The notes below the pieces were generated by a model. It saw only the letters and a program-made list of their open reading frames with translations, had not been told where the DNA came from and ran no database searches. Positions 26,503 to 35,165 of a stretch of DNA of 52,248 nt are shown in pieces. This stretch comes from CAYQDR01 sp964416315 (lineage in GTDB: Bacteria; Methylomirabilota; Methylomirabilia; Rokubacteriales; DASRDR01), in NCBI GenBank assembly GCA_964416315.1, contig CAYQDR010000020.1, positions 1 to 52,248 of the forward strand, given 5' to 3'. Every line of letters begins with the position of its first letter. The first letter of the stretch is position 1. Both the position numbers and the translations under genes were made by a program.

Positions 26503-28518
26503 ATGAGAACCGTGGGCCTCGTCTCCCGGGATCCCGCGCTCGGGCCGCGGGCGCGGCGCGCCCTCGAAGGCGCCTTCGAGGTGATCGCGTTCGAGTCGCT
26601 CGGGCAGGCCCTCGAGGCCGCGTCCTCGCTCCCCGTCGACCTCCTGGCCGTGGACTTCGGCTCGGCGCGCGTGGACACGGACGACCTCGCCGCCCTCCGG
26701 GCGCGGCACCCGCAGGCCTTCCTCGTCGGCCTCCTCTCCCCCGGCGAGCCCGCGGCGCCGGGCGTCGAGCGGTGCGACCTCACGCTGCCCGGCGACGCCC
26801 CCGACAGCCTCTTCCGCTCGGCGATGGAGCAGGCGCTTCGCTTCCAGCGGCTCGCCCACGAGGTCAGCTCGCTCCGGCGGGAGCGCGCCCGGCAGGAGAC
26901 GAGCCCGCTCGCCGAGCCACCGGGCCGCCCGAGCCCCGGCGCCCTCGGAAACGTGCTCAAGGAGATGGGGAAGCTCCTCGCCGCGCACTTCGACCTCGAG
27001 CGCGTCGTGGACTTCTTCCTCGACGCGATCACCGAGCTCGTGCGGCCGGGGCGGGTCGCGCTCCTCCTCGACGACGACGGACGCTACCGCATCTGGGGAC
27101 AGCGCGGGCTCGACCCCGCCCTCGGCCAGCACCTCCGGCTGAATCCCGCCGAGGGACTGCCGGACTGGTTCCGCCGCCACACGCGACCGGCCGTGCTCGT
27201 CGAGCTCGGGCGCGAGCCCGAGTGGCTCGACGCCGCGCGCGAGCTCCAGGCGCTGGGCGGGGAGCTCGCGGTGCCGCTCTGGGTCCAGGCCAAGCTCGTG
27301 GGGATCCTCGCGCTCGGCCAGCGGGTGACCGGACAGCCGTACACGGGCGAGGACCTCGAGCGCCTGTTCACGCTCGCGAGCCAGGTCGCGATCGTGGTCG
27401 AGGACATCTCCTTCTTCAACACGGTCCGCGCCCAGCACAACTTCATCGAGCAGGTCCTGGCGCACCTCCAGAGCGGGGCCATCACGATCGACGCGACCGG
27501 ACGGGTCACGCTCTTCAACCGGCGCGCCGAGGAGATCCTCGGGGTCCCGCGGAGCCAGGTGCTGGGACAGGACCTCCGGGCACTCCCCTCGCCGCTGGGC
27601 GATCTCCTCTTCGACACCCTCCAGGGCGGCCGGGAGCTCCGGCTGCAGGAGGTCGCGCTCCCCCGGCGGCCGACGTTCACGCTCGAGGTCAGCACCTCCC
27701 GCATCGTCAGCCCCAGCGCCGCGACGGCGGGCGCGGTCATGATCATCGACGATCCGACGCCCCGCCACCTGCTCCAGCGCGAGCGCCAGACGACACAGAC
27801 TCTGGACCTGCTCAACCGCGTACTGCTCCGGCTCACCGACGAGATCAAGAACCCGCTCGTCTCGATCTACACGTTCCTCGAGCTGCTCCCCCAGCGCTAC
27901 GACGACCCGGAGTTCCGCGAGACGTTCTTCTCGGTCGTGGGACGCGACACCCAGCACCTGATCTCGCTGGTGGACAAGCTGATCACGCTCGCCGGCGAGC
28001 GCGAGTACAAGGTCGACTTCTGCGAGATGCGCGACCTCCTGAACGATGCGCTCGAGGAGCTCGCGATCCGCTTCGAGCGGCCGAAGGCGGCCCAGGACGC
28101 GGCGATCTTCCTGCTCCAACCGCCCGACCGCAACGACCGGCTGACCGCGGTCCTCTACACCTCGGACGCGGACCTCCTCGTGAAGGCCGACCGGGACCAA
28201 CTCGGGAAGGCCCTGGGCTACCTGATCCGGTTCCTGATGAACCGCGTGGAGGGGAACGGCCGGGTCGCCATCCACGCGCTCCCCGATCCCGACGAGGCCC
28301 GCACGGTGCGGCTCTCGATCCTGGGGAAGCCCGCCACGCTGTCGTTCGCCGACCGGGAGCGGCTCTTCAGTCCCCTCGCCATCGCCTCCGAGCGCCTCCT
28401 CGACGTCGGGCCGTCGGTCTCCCAGAAGATCGTCGAGGCCCACGGGGGGACCCTGACGGTCGGTGGCGAGGAGGGCGAGATTCGGTTCGTGCTCACGCTT
28501 CCGCGGACGAGCCGATGA
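26503..28518 (+). CDS. Histidine pseudokinase (receiver-like, GAF, PAS, degenerate HisKA/HATPase)
   Basis: Residues 1-110 resemble a receiver but lack the conserved Lys (LTLPGD in its place); Asp51 may match the acceptor. GAF (about 150-300) and PAS (about 315-420, with LFNRRAEEILG) follow. The dimerisation helix aligns with the upstream kinase (DEIKNPLVSIYTFLELLPQR against HEIRNPLVAIKTFAELLPDR), but the catalytic His is Asp446. The C-terminal ATPase-like region has no N-box Asn, no DxGxG and no FTTK motif. It should bind no ATP and not autophosphorylate. It lies 52 bases after the membrane kinase and overlaps the next gene by 4 bases (ATGA), suggesting a regulatory or scaffold subunit. Confidence 0.85.
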   Translation: MRTVGLVSRDPALGPRARRALEGAFEVIAFESLGQALEAASSLPVDLLAVDFGSARVDTDDLAALRARHPQAFLVGLLSPGEPAAPGVERCDLTLPGDAPDSLFRSAMEQALRFQRLAHEVSSLRRERARQETSPLAEPPGRPSPGALGNVLKEMGKLLAAHFDLERVVDFFLDAITELVRPGRVALLLDDDGRYRIWGQRGLDPALGQHLRLNPAEGLPDWFRRHTRPAVLVELGREPEWLDAARELQALGGELAVPLWVQAKLVGILALGQRVTGQPYTGEDLERLFTLASQVAIVVEDISFFNTVRAQHNFIEQVLAHLQSGAITIDATGRVTLFNRRAEEILGVPRSQVLGQDLRALPSPLGDLLFDTLQGGRELRLQEVALPRRPTFTLEVSTSRIVSPSAATAGAVMIIDDPTPRHLLQRERQTTQTLDLLNRVLLRLTDEIKNPLVSIYTFLELLPQRYDDPEFRETFFSVVGRDTQHLISLVDKLITLAGEREYKVDFCEMRDLLNDALEELAIRFERPKAAQDAAIFLLQPPDRNDRLTAVLYTSDADLLVKADRDQLGKALGYLIRFLMNRVEGNGRVAIHALPDPDEARTVRLSILGKPATLSFADRERLFSPLAIASERLLDVGPSVSQKIVEAHGGTLTVGGEEGEIRFVLTLPRTSR

Positions 28519-30836
28519 CGGCGATGCCCGGCAACGGTCCCGACCCCCGCGTGCTGGTGGTGGACGACGAGGAAGGGCCCCGCGAGGCCATCCGGATGAT
28601 CCTCAAGCCCCACTACCAGGTCTACACGGCCGGGAGCGGCGAGGAGGTCCTCGCCTCGCTGGCCCAGGTCCGGCCCGACATCATCTTCATGGACGTGAAG
28701 ATGCCGCGGATGGACGGTGTCCAGCTCCTCGAGCGCGTCAAGATGGCCGACCCCATGGTCGAGGTCGTGATGATCACCGCCTACGCCTCGCTCGACACCG
28801 TCCAGCGGGCGATGCGGTTCGGCGCGATGGACTACCTCGTCAAGCCCTTCGCCCCGAAGGAGCTGGAGGAGGCCGCGGCGCGGGCGCTCGCCCGGCGCGT
28901 GAAGCGCGCCGAGGCGCCGGGCGGGGCGCTGGCCCAGCTCATCGGCCAGATGCGCGATCTCGCCCGGCGCAGCGACCCCGTGGAGGGCGCGGCGGACCTT
29001 CCCGGTCTCCTGCGGGCGATGCTCCGCGAGGTCCAGAACGCGACGGGCGCGGTCGCGGCCTCGTTCTTCGGCGCCGAGCCCTCGGCGATCGTCCACTCCG
29101 ACCTGCCGGAGGACGCCGCGGACGCCGTGGCGACCGCGTGGAAGGAGCCGCTCGGCGAGCTCCGCCACTCCGTCTGGCTCCTGCCCGGAAGCGCGGCCCG
29201 GCTCCCCTGGCCGGCCGGGGCCGCGCTCGAACGCCTCACGGTGCGGGGGATCCTGGTGGTTCCGGTCGCCGACGAGGGCCTGCCGAGAGTCGCCGGGCAC
29301 CTCGCCCTGTACCTCCTCCGCCCCAACGGCGGTACGCCGCCCGACCTGGCCCTCCTCCGGCCCGTCATGGACCTCATGGTGACGGCGATCCGGACCTCCG
29401 TGCTCCTGAGCGCCGCCGCGCGCCAGGCAGCGGAGCAGTCGCTCCGGGCGGTCCAGCGGGAGATTCTGCGCCAGATCTCCACCGCGGTCCTGGAGGATCC
29501 GGCGCTCGACCGCACGCTGGCCGCGATCACCGAGCAGCTCCAGCAGGGCGCCGGCTACGAGCGCGTGCAGGTCCTGCTCGAGCCGACCGAGTCGCCCGAG
29601 CCCGACCGGCCGGGGCGGGCAGTCTTCCCCCTCGTCGCGCAGGGCCGTCGGCTCGGCCACCTGGTCGTCGAGGCCGGGCGCGGGGCGCGCGACCTCGACC
29701 GGAGCGAGCGCGAGCTCCTCCGCATGTTCTCCGAGTCGGTGGCGCTGGTCGTGCGCAACGCCAACCTCCACCGGGAGCTCTCGGAGGCCAACACGTTCCT
29801 CGGCAACCTGATCCAGTCGGCCGCCGACGCGATCATCGCGCTCGATCCGGAAGGCCGGGTCGTCACCTGGAACCCCTCCGCCGAGCGCATCTTCGGGCGG
29901 GCGCTCGAGCACGTCCGCGGGAAGCCCCTCGCGGACGCGCTGCCGGCCGCGGTGGTCGCCCAGCTCGAGGCGGCGCTCACGAATCCCCGCGCCAGCCGGA
30001 CGCTCCGCACCCGGACGGAATCCGGCGACCACCCGGGGCTCGAGCTGACCGTGACCTGCTCACCGCTCCGCTGGGGCGGTCGCGGAGAGACCGGGTTGCT
30101 CCTCATGGCGAAGGACCTGACCGAGCAGCGGCGCTGGGAGGAGCAGATGGCACGCTCCGAGAAGCTCGCCGCGCTCGGCCAGCTCGCCATGGGGATGGCG
30201 CACGACTTCAACAACCTCCTCCAGGTGATCCTCGGGCACACGCAGCTCATCGCCAGCGACCCCGTCCCCGACCGGGTGACGAAGGGGATCGGCACCATCG
30301 AACAGGTCGTCCGCGACGGGGTGGAAACCGTCGCGCGGATCAAGCGCTACGCGCGGCGCGAAACCGACGTCCGGCCCGAGCGGGTGGACCTGCCCCAGGT
30401 CGTGCGCGAGGTCGTCGAGATCACGCGCCCGCGGCTCGCGCACGGCGGCCAGCACGGGAGCCGCATCGTCGTGCGGCACGACCTCCAGCCGGCCCCGCCC
30501 GTCCGCGCGCGCGGCGCGGAGCTCCGCGAGGTGCTGATCAACCTGGTCCTCAACGCCGCGGATGCCCTGCCGCAGGGGGGCGCGATCCGGCTCGAGACGC
30601 GGCGCGACGGCGCGTGGGCACTCCTGTCCGTGTCCGACACCGGCATCGGGATCCCCCCGGAGCTGCGGCGACGGATCTTCGAGCCCTTCTTCACGACGAA
30701 GGAGGCGGGGACGGGGCTCGGGTTGTCGATCGTCTCCGGCATCATCTCGAGCTACGGGGGCACGATCGACGTCAAGTCCGAGCCGGGTCAGGGCACGACC
30801 TTCACGATCCGCCTGCCGGGCATCCCGGAGGCCTAG
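28515..30836 (+). CDS. Receiver-first histidine kinase (REC, GAF-like, PAS, HisKA, HATPase)
   Basis: This 773-residue soluble protein starts at ATG 28515, overlapping the pseudokinase stop. The receiver is complete: Asp17/Asp18, phospho-acceptor Asp60 in FMDVKMPRMDG, Thr88 and Lys110. A GAF-like region (about 140-420), PAS (about 425-535, with TWNPSAERIFG), HisKA with GMAHDFNNLLQVILGHTQLI (His563) and HATPase (LINLVLNAADALPQGG, DTGIGIP, FEPFFTTKE, GTGLGLS) follow. It could take a phosphoryl group on its receiver from the upstream membrane kinase and relay it or modulate its own kinase. R2 copy C lies just after its stop and may end the operon. Confidence 0.9.
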   Translation: MTAMPGNGPDPRVLVVDDEEGPREAIRMILKPHYQVYTAGSGEEVLASLAQVRPDIIFMDVKMPRMDGVQLLERVKMADPMVEVVMITAYASLDTVQRAMRFGAMDYLVKPFAPKELEEAAARALARRVKRAEAPGGALAQLIGQMRDLARRSDPVEGAADLPGLLRAMLREVQNATGAVAASFFGAEPSAIVHSDLPEDAADAVATAWKEPLGELRHSVWLLPGSAARLPWPAGAALERLTVRGILVVPVADEGLPRVAGHLALYLLRPNGGTPPDLALLRPVMDLMVTAIRTSVLLSAAARQAAEQSLRAVQREILRQISTAVLEDPALDRTLAAITEQLQQGAGYERVQVLLEPTESPEPDRPGRAVFPLVAQGRRLGHLVVEAGRGARDLDRSERELLRMFSESVALVVRNANLHRELSEANTFLGNLIQSAADAIIALDPEGRVVTWNPSAERIFGRALEHVRGKPLADALPAAVVAQLEAALTNPRASRTLRTRTESGDHPGLELTVTCSPLRWGGRGETGLLLMAKDLTEQRRWEEQMARSEKLAALGQLAMGMAHDFNNLLQVILGHTQLIASDPVPDRVTKGIGTIEQVVRDGVETVARIKRYARRETDVRPERVDLPQVVREVVEITRPRLAHGGQHGSRIVVRHDLQPAPPVRARGAELREVLINLVLNAADALPQGGAIRLETRRDGAWALLSVSDTGIGIPPELRRRIFEPFFTTKEAGTGLGLSIVSGIISSYGGTIDVKSEPGQGTTFTIRLPGIPEA

Positions 30837-30842
30837 AGCATT

Positions 30843-30918
30843 CGGAGGGGGCCTCGACGGCCCCCTCCGAGACCTCCCCCAGGAGAAGTTGCGGCGGCGA
30901 AGCCGCCGCTCGGAACGG
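30843..30918 (+). repeat. R2 two-hairpin repeat, copy C
   Basis: Hairpin 1 is GGAGGGGGCC-TCGAC-GGCCCCCTCC (perfect 10-bp stem), the spacer contains CTCCCCC, and hairpin 2 is GCGGCGGC-GAA-GCCGCCGC. It starts 7 bases after the stop of the kinase. Hairpin 2 differs from copies A, B and D in both arms together, so pairing is kept. Confidence 0.82.
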
Positions 30919-31021
30919 ACCACCATGGGCGCGTGGTCGAGCGTCGCGTTGCGCCCGGTTAGTCCCGACAGCCGCCCATAGGCTCTCCTCGCCGCTCCAC
31001 GCTTCCCGACAGGGCGCAGAG

Positions 31022-33148
31022 TCAGCTCGCCAGACGCGCGATGAGCGCCGCGAGGTCGTCGAGGCGGAAAGGCTTCGAGACGACCTCGACTCGCCCGAGC
31101 CCAGCCAGCCGCGCCGGGTCGAGTTCCTCCCCCCAGCCGGTCACGAACGCGATCGGCACGTCCTTCTCTCGCCCGCGCACGGCCTCGGCGACGGCCCAGC
31201 CCGAGCGGCCGGGCAGCGAGAGGTCGGTGAGGACCAGGTCGAAGTCGCCCCCGCTCGCGAGGCGAACGCCTTCGGTCCCATCCGTCGCGACGAAGACCTC
31301 GTGGCCCCACTCGACGAGGGCGTCCACAAGGACCTGGCGCACGTCCTCCTCGTCTTCGACCACGAGGACTCTGAGTCGCGGGGCCGCCCCCGGCGCGATC
31401 AGGCCACGTCGACCGGCAGTCGCGGCCGGGAGCGCGACGAGGACGGTGGTCCCCCGGCCGGGCTCCGACTCGATCGTCAGCGCGCCGCCGTGCCGTTCGA
31501 CGATGCCATACGCCACCGCGAGGCCGAGACCCGAGGACCTGGGCCCCTTGGTCGTGAAGAACGGCTCGAGCGCCCGACGCCGGACCTCCTCGGGCATGCC
31601 GCCCCCCGAGTCCGCCACGCGAAGCTCCACCCGGTCCCCTGTCGCCGTGGCCGAGATTCGGAGCCGACCGCCCTCCGGCATCGCATCGAAGGCATTCATC
31701 ACGATGTTGACCAGAGCCTCTCGGAGCTCGGACGCCGTCCCCAGCACCGGCGGCACCGCCCCGAGGTCGGTCTCGACCCGATAGCCACGGCCCGCCGCCT
31801 GGGCCGCGGTCTCCCACCGACCGCGGGTGAACTCCAGCGCATCGGCGACGACCTCCTGGAGGCGCACCTCGCCCGGTGGGCGCCAGCGCCGCACGCGGGT
31901 GAACTCCTGGATCCGGCGAACCACCTGCGCGCCACCCTGGGCGAGCCGTTCGATCGTGGAGAGCCCCTGCCGGATCTTCGGGTCCGCCACGAGGGGCTGC
32001 ATGAGCTGGGCCCGTCCAAGGATCGCCGCGAGCATGTTGTTGAAGTGGTGCGCGACGCCCGACGCCATCTCGCCGAGGGCGCGGAGCCGCTCGAGTTCGA
32101 TCTGGCGCTCCTGCGACGCGCGCAGGGCATCCAGGGCGCGCCGCAGGTCCGAATAGAGCCGGGCGTTCTCGATCGCGATCGCCGCCTGGTCGGCGAACGA
32201 GCCGAGGTAGGCGAGTTCGTCTGCCGCGTAGTCGTGGGGGTAGGTCGTGTTGAACGTGAGGACCCCGAGGACCTTCTCGCCGAACCGGATGGGAAGGCCG
32301 AGGAACGTCACGATCCCCATCTCGCGGTCGCGGTCGCGGAGGAGGTTCCGGGGGTCGTTCGGCGCGTCCGGCAGGAAGAGCGGCTCGCCGGTCGTCGCCA
32401 CCACCCCGGACAGGCTCGTCCCGAGCGCCACCTCGAATCCCAGCGGCACCGGGGCACCCGCGACCGCGGCCGGCCGGAGCACTTTCGCCTCCGGGTCCAG
32501 CAGCAAGACCTTGACGTGCGGCGTTCCCGCGATCCGGCTCGCCTCATCCGTGATGCGTTCGAGAGTCGCCTTGAGATCGAGCCCCGCCATCACGGTCCGC
32601 GCGGCCCTGAGCAGTGCGGCCAACCGCTCGCCGTGCCGGACCGCCGCCTCGTGGAGTCGAGCGTTGAGGATGGCGACAGCGGCGAGGCCTCCGAGTGTGG
32701 TGAGGAGCTTGATCTCGTCGGGCGTGAAGGCGTGCGCTCGGCGATAGAAGGCGGTGAGCACCCCGATCACGCGCCCCTCGGCCACCCGGAGCGGTATGGC
32801 TCCGTAGGCGTGGAGGCCCTCGGCGCGGGCCCACGCCGTGTTCCGCAGCCGGGGGTCCTCCTGGAGGTTGCCGACGAACACGGGCTCGAGCTGTTGGGCG
32901 ACGTAGCCGACGAGCCCCTCACCGAGGCGCCATCGGGTCACGGCCCGTCCCGCAGGGTTCCGGATGCCGAAGTCGGCGGCGATGGAGAGCGTCTGGCTGG
33001 CCTCGTCAAAGACGGAGAGCGTCGCTCCGTCGGCACCGAGGACGGCGACGGCCCCCTGGACGACCGAGCGGAAGACCTGGCTGGGCTCGAGCGAGCCGAT
33101 CATGGAGCGAGTCATCTCGGCGAGCGACTCGAAGGCCCGGATCGCCAT
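31022..33148 (-). CDS. Soluble GAF hybrid histidine kinase with C-terminal receiver
   Basis: This 708-residue protein has two GAF domains (about 5-165 and 180-335), HisKA with GVAHHFNNMLAAILGRAQLM (His near 366), HATPase (LREALVNIVMNAFDAM, DSGGGMP, FEPFFTTKGP, GLGLAVAYG) and receiver (VVEDEEDV, Asp in LTDLSLPG near 641, VTGWGEE, SKPF). There is no membrane segment. The ATG lies one base after the stop of the secreted-protein gene at 33150, so the two are translationally linked. Architecture and TGWG motif match the other hybrid kinases of the window. Confidence 0.92.
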   Translation of the reverse strand: MAIRAFESLAEMTRSMIGSLEPSQVFRSVVQGAVAVLGADGATLSVFDEASQTLSIAADFGIRNPAGRAVTRWRLGEGLVGYVAQQLEPVFVGNLQEDPRLRNTAWARAEGLHAYGAIPLRVAEGRVIGVLTAFYRRAHAFTPDEIKLLTTLGGLAAVAILNARLHEAAVRHGERLAALLRAARTVMAGLDLKATLERITDEASRIAGTPHVKVLLLDPEAKVLRPAAVAGAPVPLGFEVALGTSLSGVVATTGEPLFLPDAPNDPRNLLRDRDREMGIVTFLGLPIRFGEKVLGVLTFNTTYPHDYAADELAYLGSFADQAAIAIENARLYSDLRRALDALRASQERQIELERLRALGEMASGVAHHFNNMLAAILGRAQLMQPLVADPKIRQGLSTIERLAQGGAQVVRRIQEFTRVRRWRPPGEVRLQEVVADALEFTRGRWETAAQAAGRGYRVETDLGAVPPVLGTASELREALVNIVMNAFDAMPEGGRLRISATATGDRVELRVADSGGGMPEEVRRRALEPFFTTKGPRSSGLGLAVAYGIVERHGGALTIESEPGRGTTVLVALPAATAGRRGLIAPGAAPRLRVLVVEDEEDVRQVLVDALVEWGHEVFVATDGTEGVRLASGGDFDLVLTDLSLPGRSGWAVAEAVRGREKDVPIAFVTGWGEELDPARLAGLGRVEVVSKPFRLDDLAALIARLAS

Positions 33149-33149
33149 T

Positions 33150-33938
33150 TCAGGCCGGGCTCCCGGCGATGCGGATCACCAACGAGGTCCCCAGCATCAG
33201 CGACGAGGTGATCGTCTCGGGCCGCCGGTCCGGGCCGAAGACGATCCGCGCCGGCTCGCTCTCCCGCGCCCAGGACGAGAAGCGCGTGAAGTCGAGGAGC
33301 GCCGAGGTTCTCCCGGTCGCGGGATCGGGCTCGAGCCGCAGCCGAAGCGGCACCAGCTCCGCCCGATAGCGCGGCGCCGTGTCGTCCACGCCCTCCCCCG
33401 GCGACCGGCGGCGGCGGACGACGTGGGTCTCCAGGATCCCGCCCGCCTCCGGCACCCACTGGCCGTCCGCGTAGTTCAGCGCAGCGCTGACGGCATCGTC
33501 CACGCGTGTGCCCTCCGGGATCGCGACGACGTCGTCCGCGAGCCGGACGCGCCGGAGCCAGAACGTCTCGCTGCGGCTCCAGTAACTGACCGTGCGCCGG
33601 GTGTGGTCGTACGCGATCGCGGTCCGGGCCTCGCGCCCGTAGACGACGAACCACGCGCTGGTCCGGACCGGGACCCACCGGCCGGCTTCGAGGACTCCCG
33701 CCGACTCGATCCGGTTCATGAGCCCCGTTCCCTGCCCCGCGATCGTGACCTCGTAGCGGCCCGCGCTGCGGTCGCGATGCTCGGTGATCACCCCGTCGAG
33801 GTGGAAGCCGAGCGCGCCGTACAGGATGCCGACGTCCACCCCGTACGTCCCCGTCCGCTGCTCGAGAGCGCCGTGGGCGCGACCCGGCAACAGGAGGAGC
33901 CCGAGGGGCAGCCCCAGGAACTGCCGCCGCGTGATCAT
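33150..33938 (-). CDS. Exported protein of unknown function, DUF3108-like
   Basis: This 262-residue protein begins MITRRQFLGLPLGLLLLPGR, a signal with a twin-Arg pair followed by a hydrophobic stretch and a likely cleavage after AHG. The mature part is strand-rich (YGVDVGILYGALGFHLDG, AGRYEVTIAGQGTG, TVSYWSRSETFWLRRV) and resembles DUF3108-type periplasmic beta proteins; this match is by pattern only. It is the first gene of a two-gene unit with a soluble kinase. The product is predicted to be exported while its partner is cytosolic, so a direct sensor role is not obvious. Confidence 0.75.
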   Translation of the reverse strand: MITRRQFLGLPLGLLLLPGRAHGALEQRTGTYGVDVGILYGALGFHLDGVITEHRDRSAGRYEVTIAGQGTGLMNRIESAGVLEAGRWVPVRTSAWFVVYGREARTAIAYDHTRRTVSYWSRSETFWLRRVRLADDVVAIPEGTRVDDAVSAALNYADGQWVPEAGGILETHVVRRRRSPGEGVDDTAPRYRAELVPLRLRLEPDPATGRTSALLDFTRFSSWARESEPARIVFGPDRRPETITSSLMLGTSLVIRIAGSPA

Positions 33939-33942
33939 ACCC

Positions 33943-34030
33943 CGGAGGGGGGCTCCGCCCCCCTTTGGTTCGGGGGGCCGGACCTCCCCCCAGGGTTGCG
34001 CGGGCGAAGCCCGCGCTCGGAACGCTTCGA
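33943..34030 (+). repeat. R2 two-hairpin repeat, copy D
   Basis: GGAGGGGGG-CTCCG-CCCCCC, spacer with CCTCCCCCC, then GCGCGGGC-GAA-GCCCGCGC and TCGGAACGCTTCG. It lies between two minus-strand genes but is oriented on the plus strand, so R2 orientation is not tied to transcription direction. Confidence 0.82.
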
Positions 34031-34053
34031 TCCAGCCCGACGTTGCACGGTGA

Positions 34054-34695
34054 TCACGGCGCGCGGAGGGGGCGGAGCAGAGCGCGGGCCGGCGCCCCGT
34101 CGCCGTCCCGGATCCGCAGCGGCAGGCAGCACAGCTCGTACTCCCCCGGCGCCACCGCCGAGAGGTCGAGCCCTTCGAGGATCACCGTGCCGGCACCGAG
34201 CAGGCAGCGGTGGACCGGGTGCCCGGGAGCCCCGAAGCCCTCGATGGAGAGGTAGTCGATCCCGATGAGGGCGACGCCGGCCTCGACCAGGAGGCGCGCG
34301 GCCTCCAGCGTGAGCGCCTGGTAGTCGCGGACGAAGCGCGCCCGCTCCCAGAGGGCGGAGTTGCCGGTCTTGAAGAGGAGCCGGCTCCCGCGCCTCGGCC
34401 CGGCGCCCGCCACCGTCTCGGCCGCGATCGGACCGGGCGGACACGCGAGCACTCGGGCCCGCCCCAGGAGAACGTCGAGCGGAAGCCCGTCCACGGTCCC
34501 GCCGCCCGGGATGAAGTGCCTCGGCGCGTCCACGTGGGTGCCCGTGTGGGAGCCGAGCGCGAGCAGCGAGACGTTCGCGGGCTCGCCGCGCTCGAGGGCG
34601 AGCGCGGACGTCACCCGGACACCCGGATCGCCCTCGTAGACGACCATCCCCGGATGGATAGGAACCGTCACGTCGATCCAGGCCACCGGGCTCAT
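34054..34695 (-). CDS. Cyclase family protein (kynurenine-formamidase-like metal hydrolase)
   Basis: This 213-residue protein has WIDVTVPIHPGMVVYEGDP at the N-terminus and the metal-binding SHTGTHVDAPRHF motif (HxGTHxDxPxH) near residue 50. Near the C-terminus are IGIDYLSIEGF and a conserved HRCLLGAGTVILEGL. The family includes arylformamidase KynB and other zinc or manganese hydrolases; substrate cannot be decided here. Its ATG overlaps the stop of the upstream, internally deleted dehydrogenase (ATGA at 34692-34695), so translation was once, or still is, coupled to it. Length is typical of the family. Confidence 0.88.
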   Translation of the reverse strand: MSPVAWIDVTVPIHPGMVVYEGDPGVRVTSALALERGEPANVSLLALGSHTGTHVDAPRHFIPGGGTVDGLPLDVLLGRARVLACPPGPIAAETVAGAGPRRGSRLLFKTGNSALWERARFVRDYQALTLEAARLLVEAGVALIGIDYLSIEGFGAPGHPVHRCLLGAGTVILEGLDLSAVAPGEYELCCLPLRIRDGDGAPARALLRPLRAP

Positions 34696-35120
34696 TCCGC
34701 GAAGCGGACAACGGTCTTGATGTCGTCCGGCCGCCGCGCGATGGCCTCCTCGAACCGGTCCGGCGGGACGGCCCGCGTCAGGAGCGCGTCGAGCAGCCCC
34801 GGCCACCGCCGCCGCCACGCTGCCAGGTGGCGGACTCCCGCCTCGAAGTCCCGGCGGTGCGCGTTGACGCTGCCGAGCACGACCTGGTTCGCGAGCACCG
34901 CCCGGAGGTTCCAGCGGTCCACCGGCACCTCCACCCGGCGATCCCCACCGGAGACGCCGAGGAGGCAGAGAATCTCCTGGTCGGTGCCGCAGACCCCGAC
35001 CGCGAGCGTGCGCACCTCGACCTGGCCGGCGCGGCGCTGCGGCGGCTCGATGTCGAGGCAGCGAGCGCTCCCCGACTGGCGTGGCACGAGCGACACGGCT
35101 TTCACGGCGGCCTCAAGCAT
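34692..35120 (-). pseudogene. Glucose-dehydrogenase-like zinc alcohol dehydrogenase, internally deleted
   Basis: The 142-codon frame joins the N-terminal about 53 residues of a medium-chain dehydrogenase (MLEAAVKAVSLVPRQSGSAR, then VRTLAVGVCGTDQEIL with the first zinc ligand Cys) to the C-terminal about 90 residues (GVSGGDRRVEVPV, VVLGSVNAHRRDFEAG, ARRPDDIKTVVRF). The catalytic-domain remainder and the whole NAD(P)-binding Rossmann domain, some 200 residues, are missing. The junction stays in frame. A functional dehydrogenase is impossible, though a small protein could still be made. The family is normally about 350 residues. Confidence 0.85.
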
Positions 35121-35165
35121 AGCGAGTCACCCGGGGGGGACGCCAGAGCCCCGTGAACCGCTCGC

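Noticed and set aside
21063..27032. Nearly 6-kb minus-strand open frame across the KS-ACP-KS and kinase genes
   Set aside because: Stops are rare in the antisense frame at this GC content; all domain motifs are on the plus strand.
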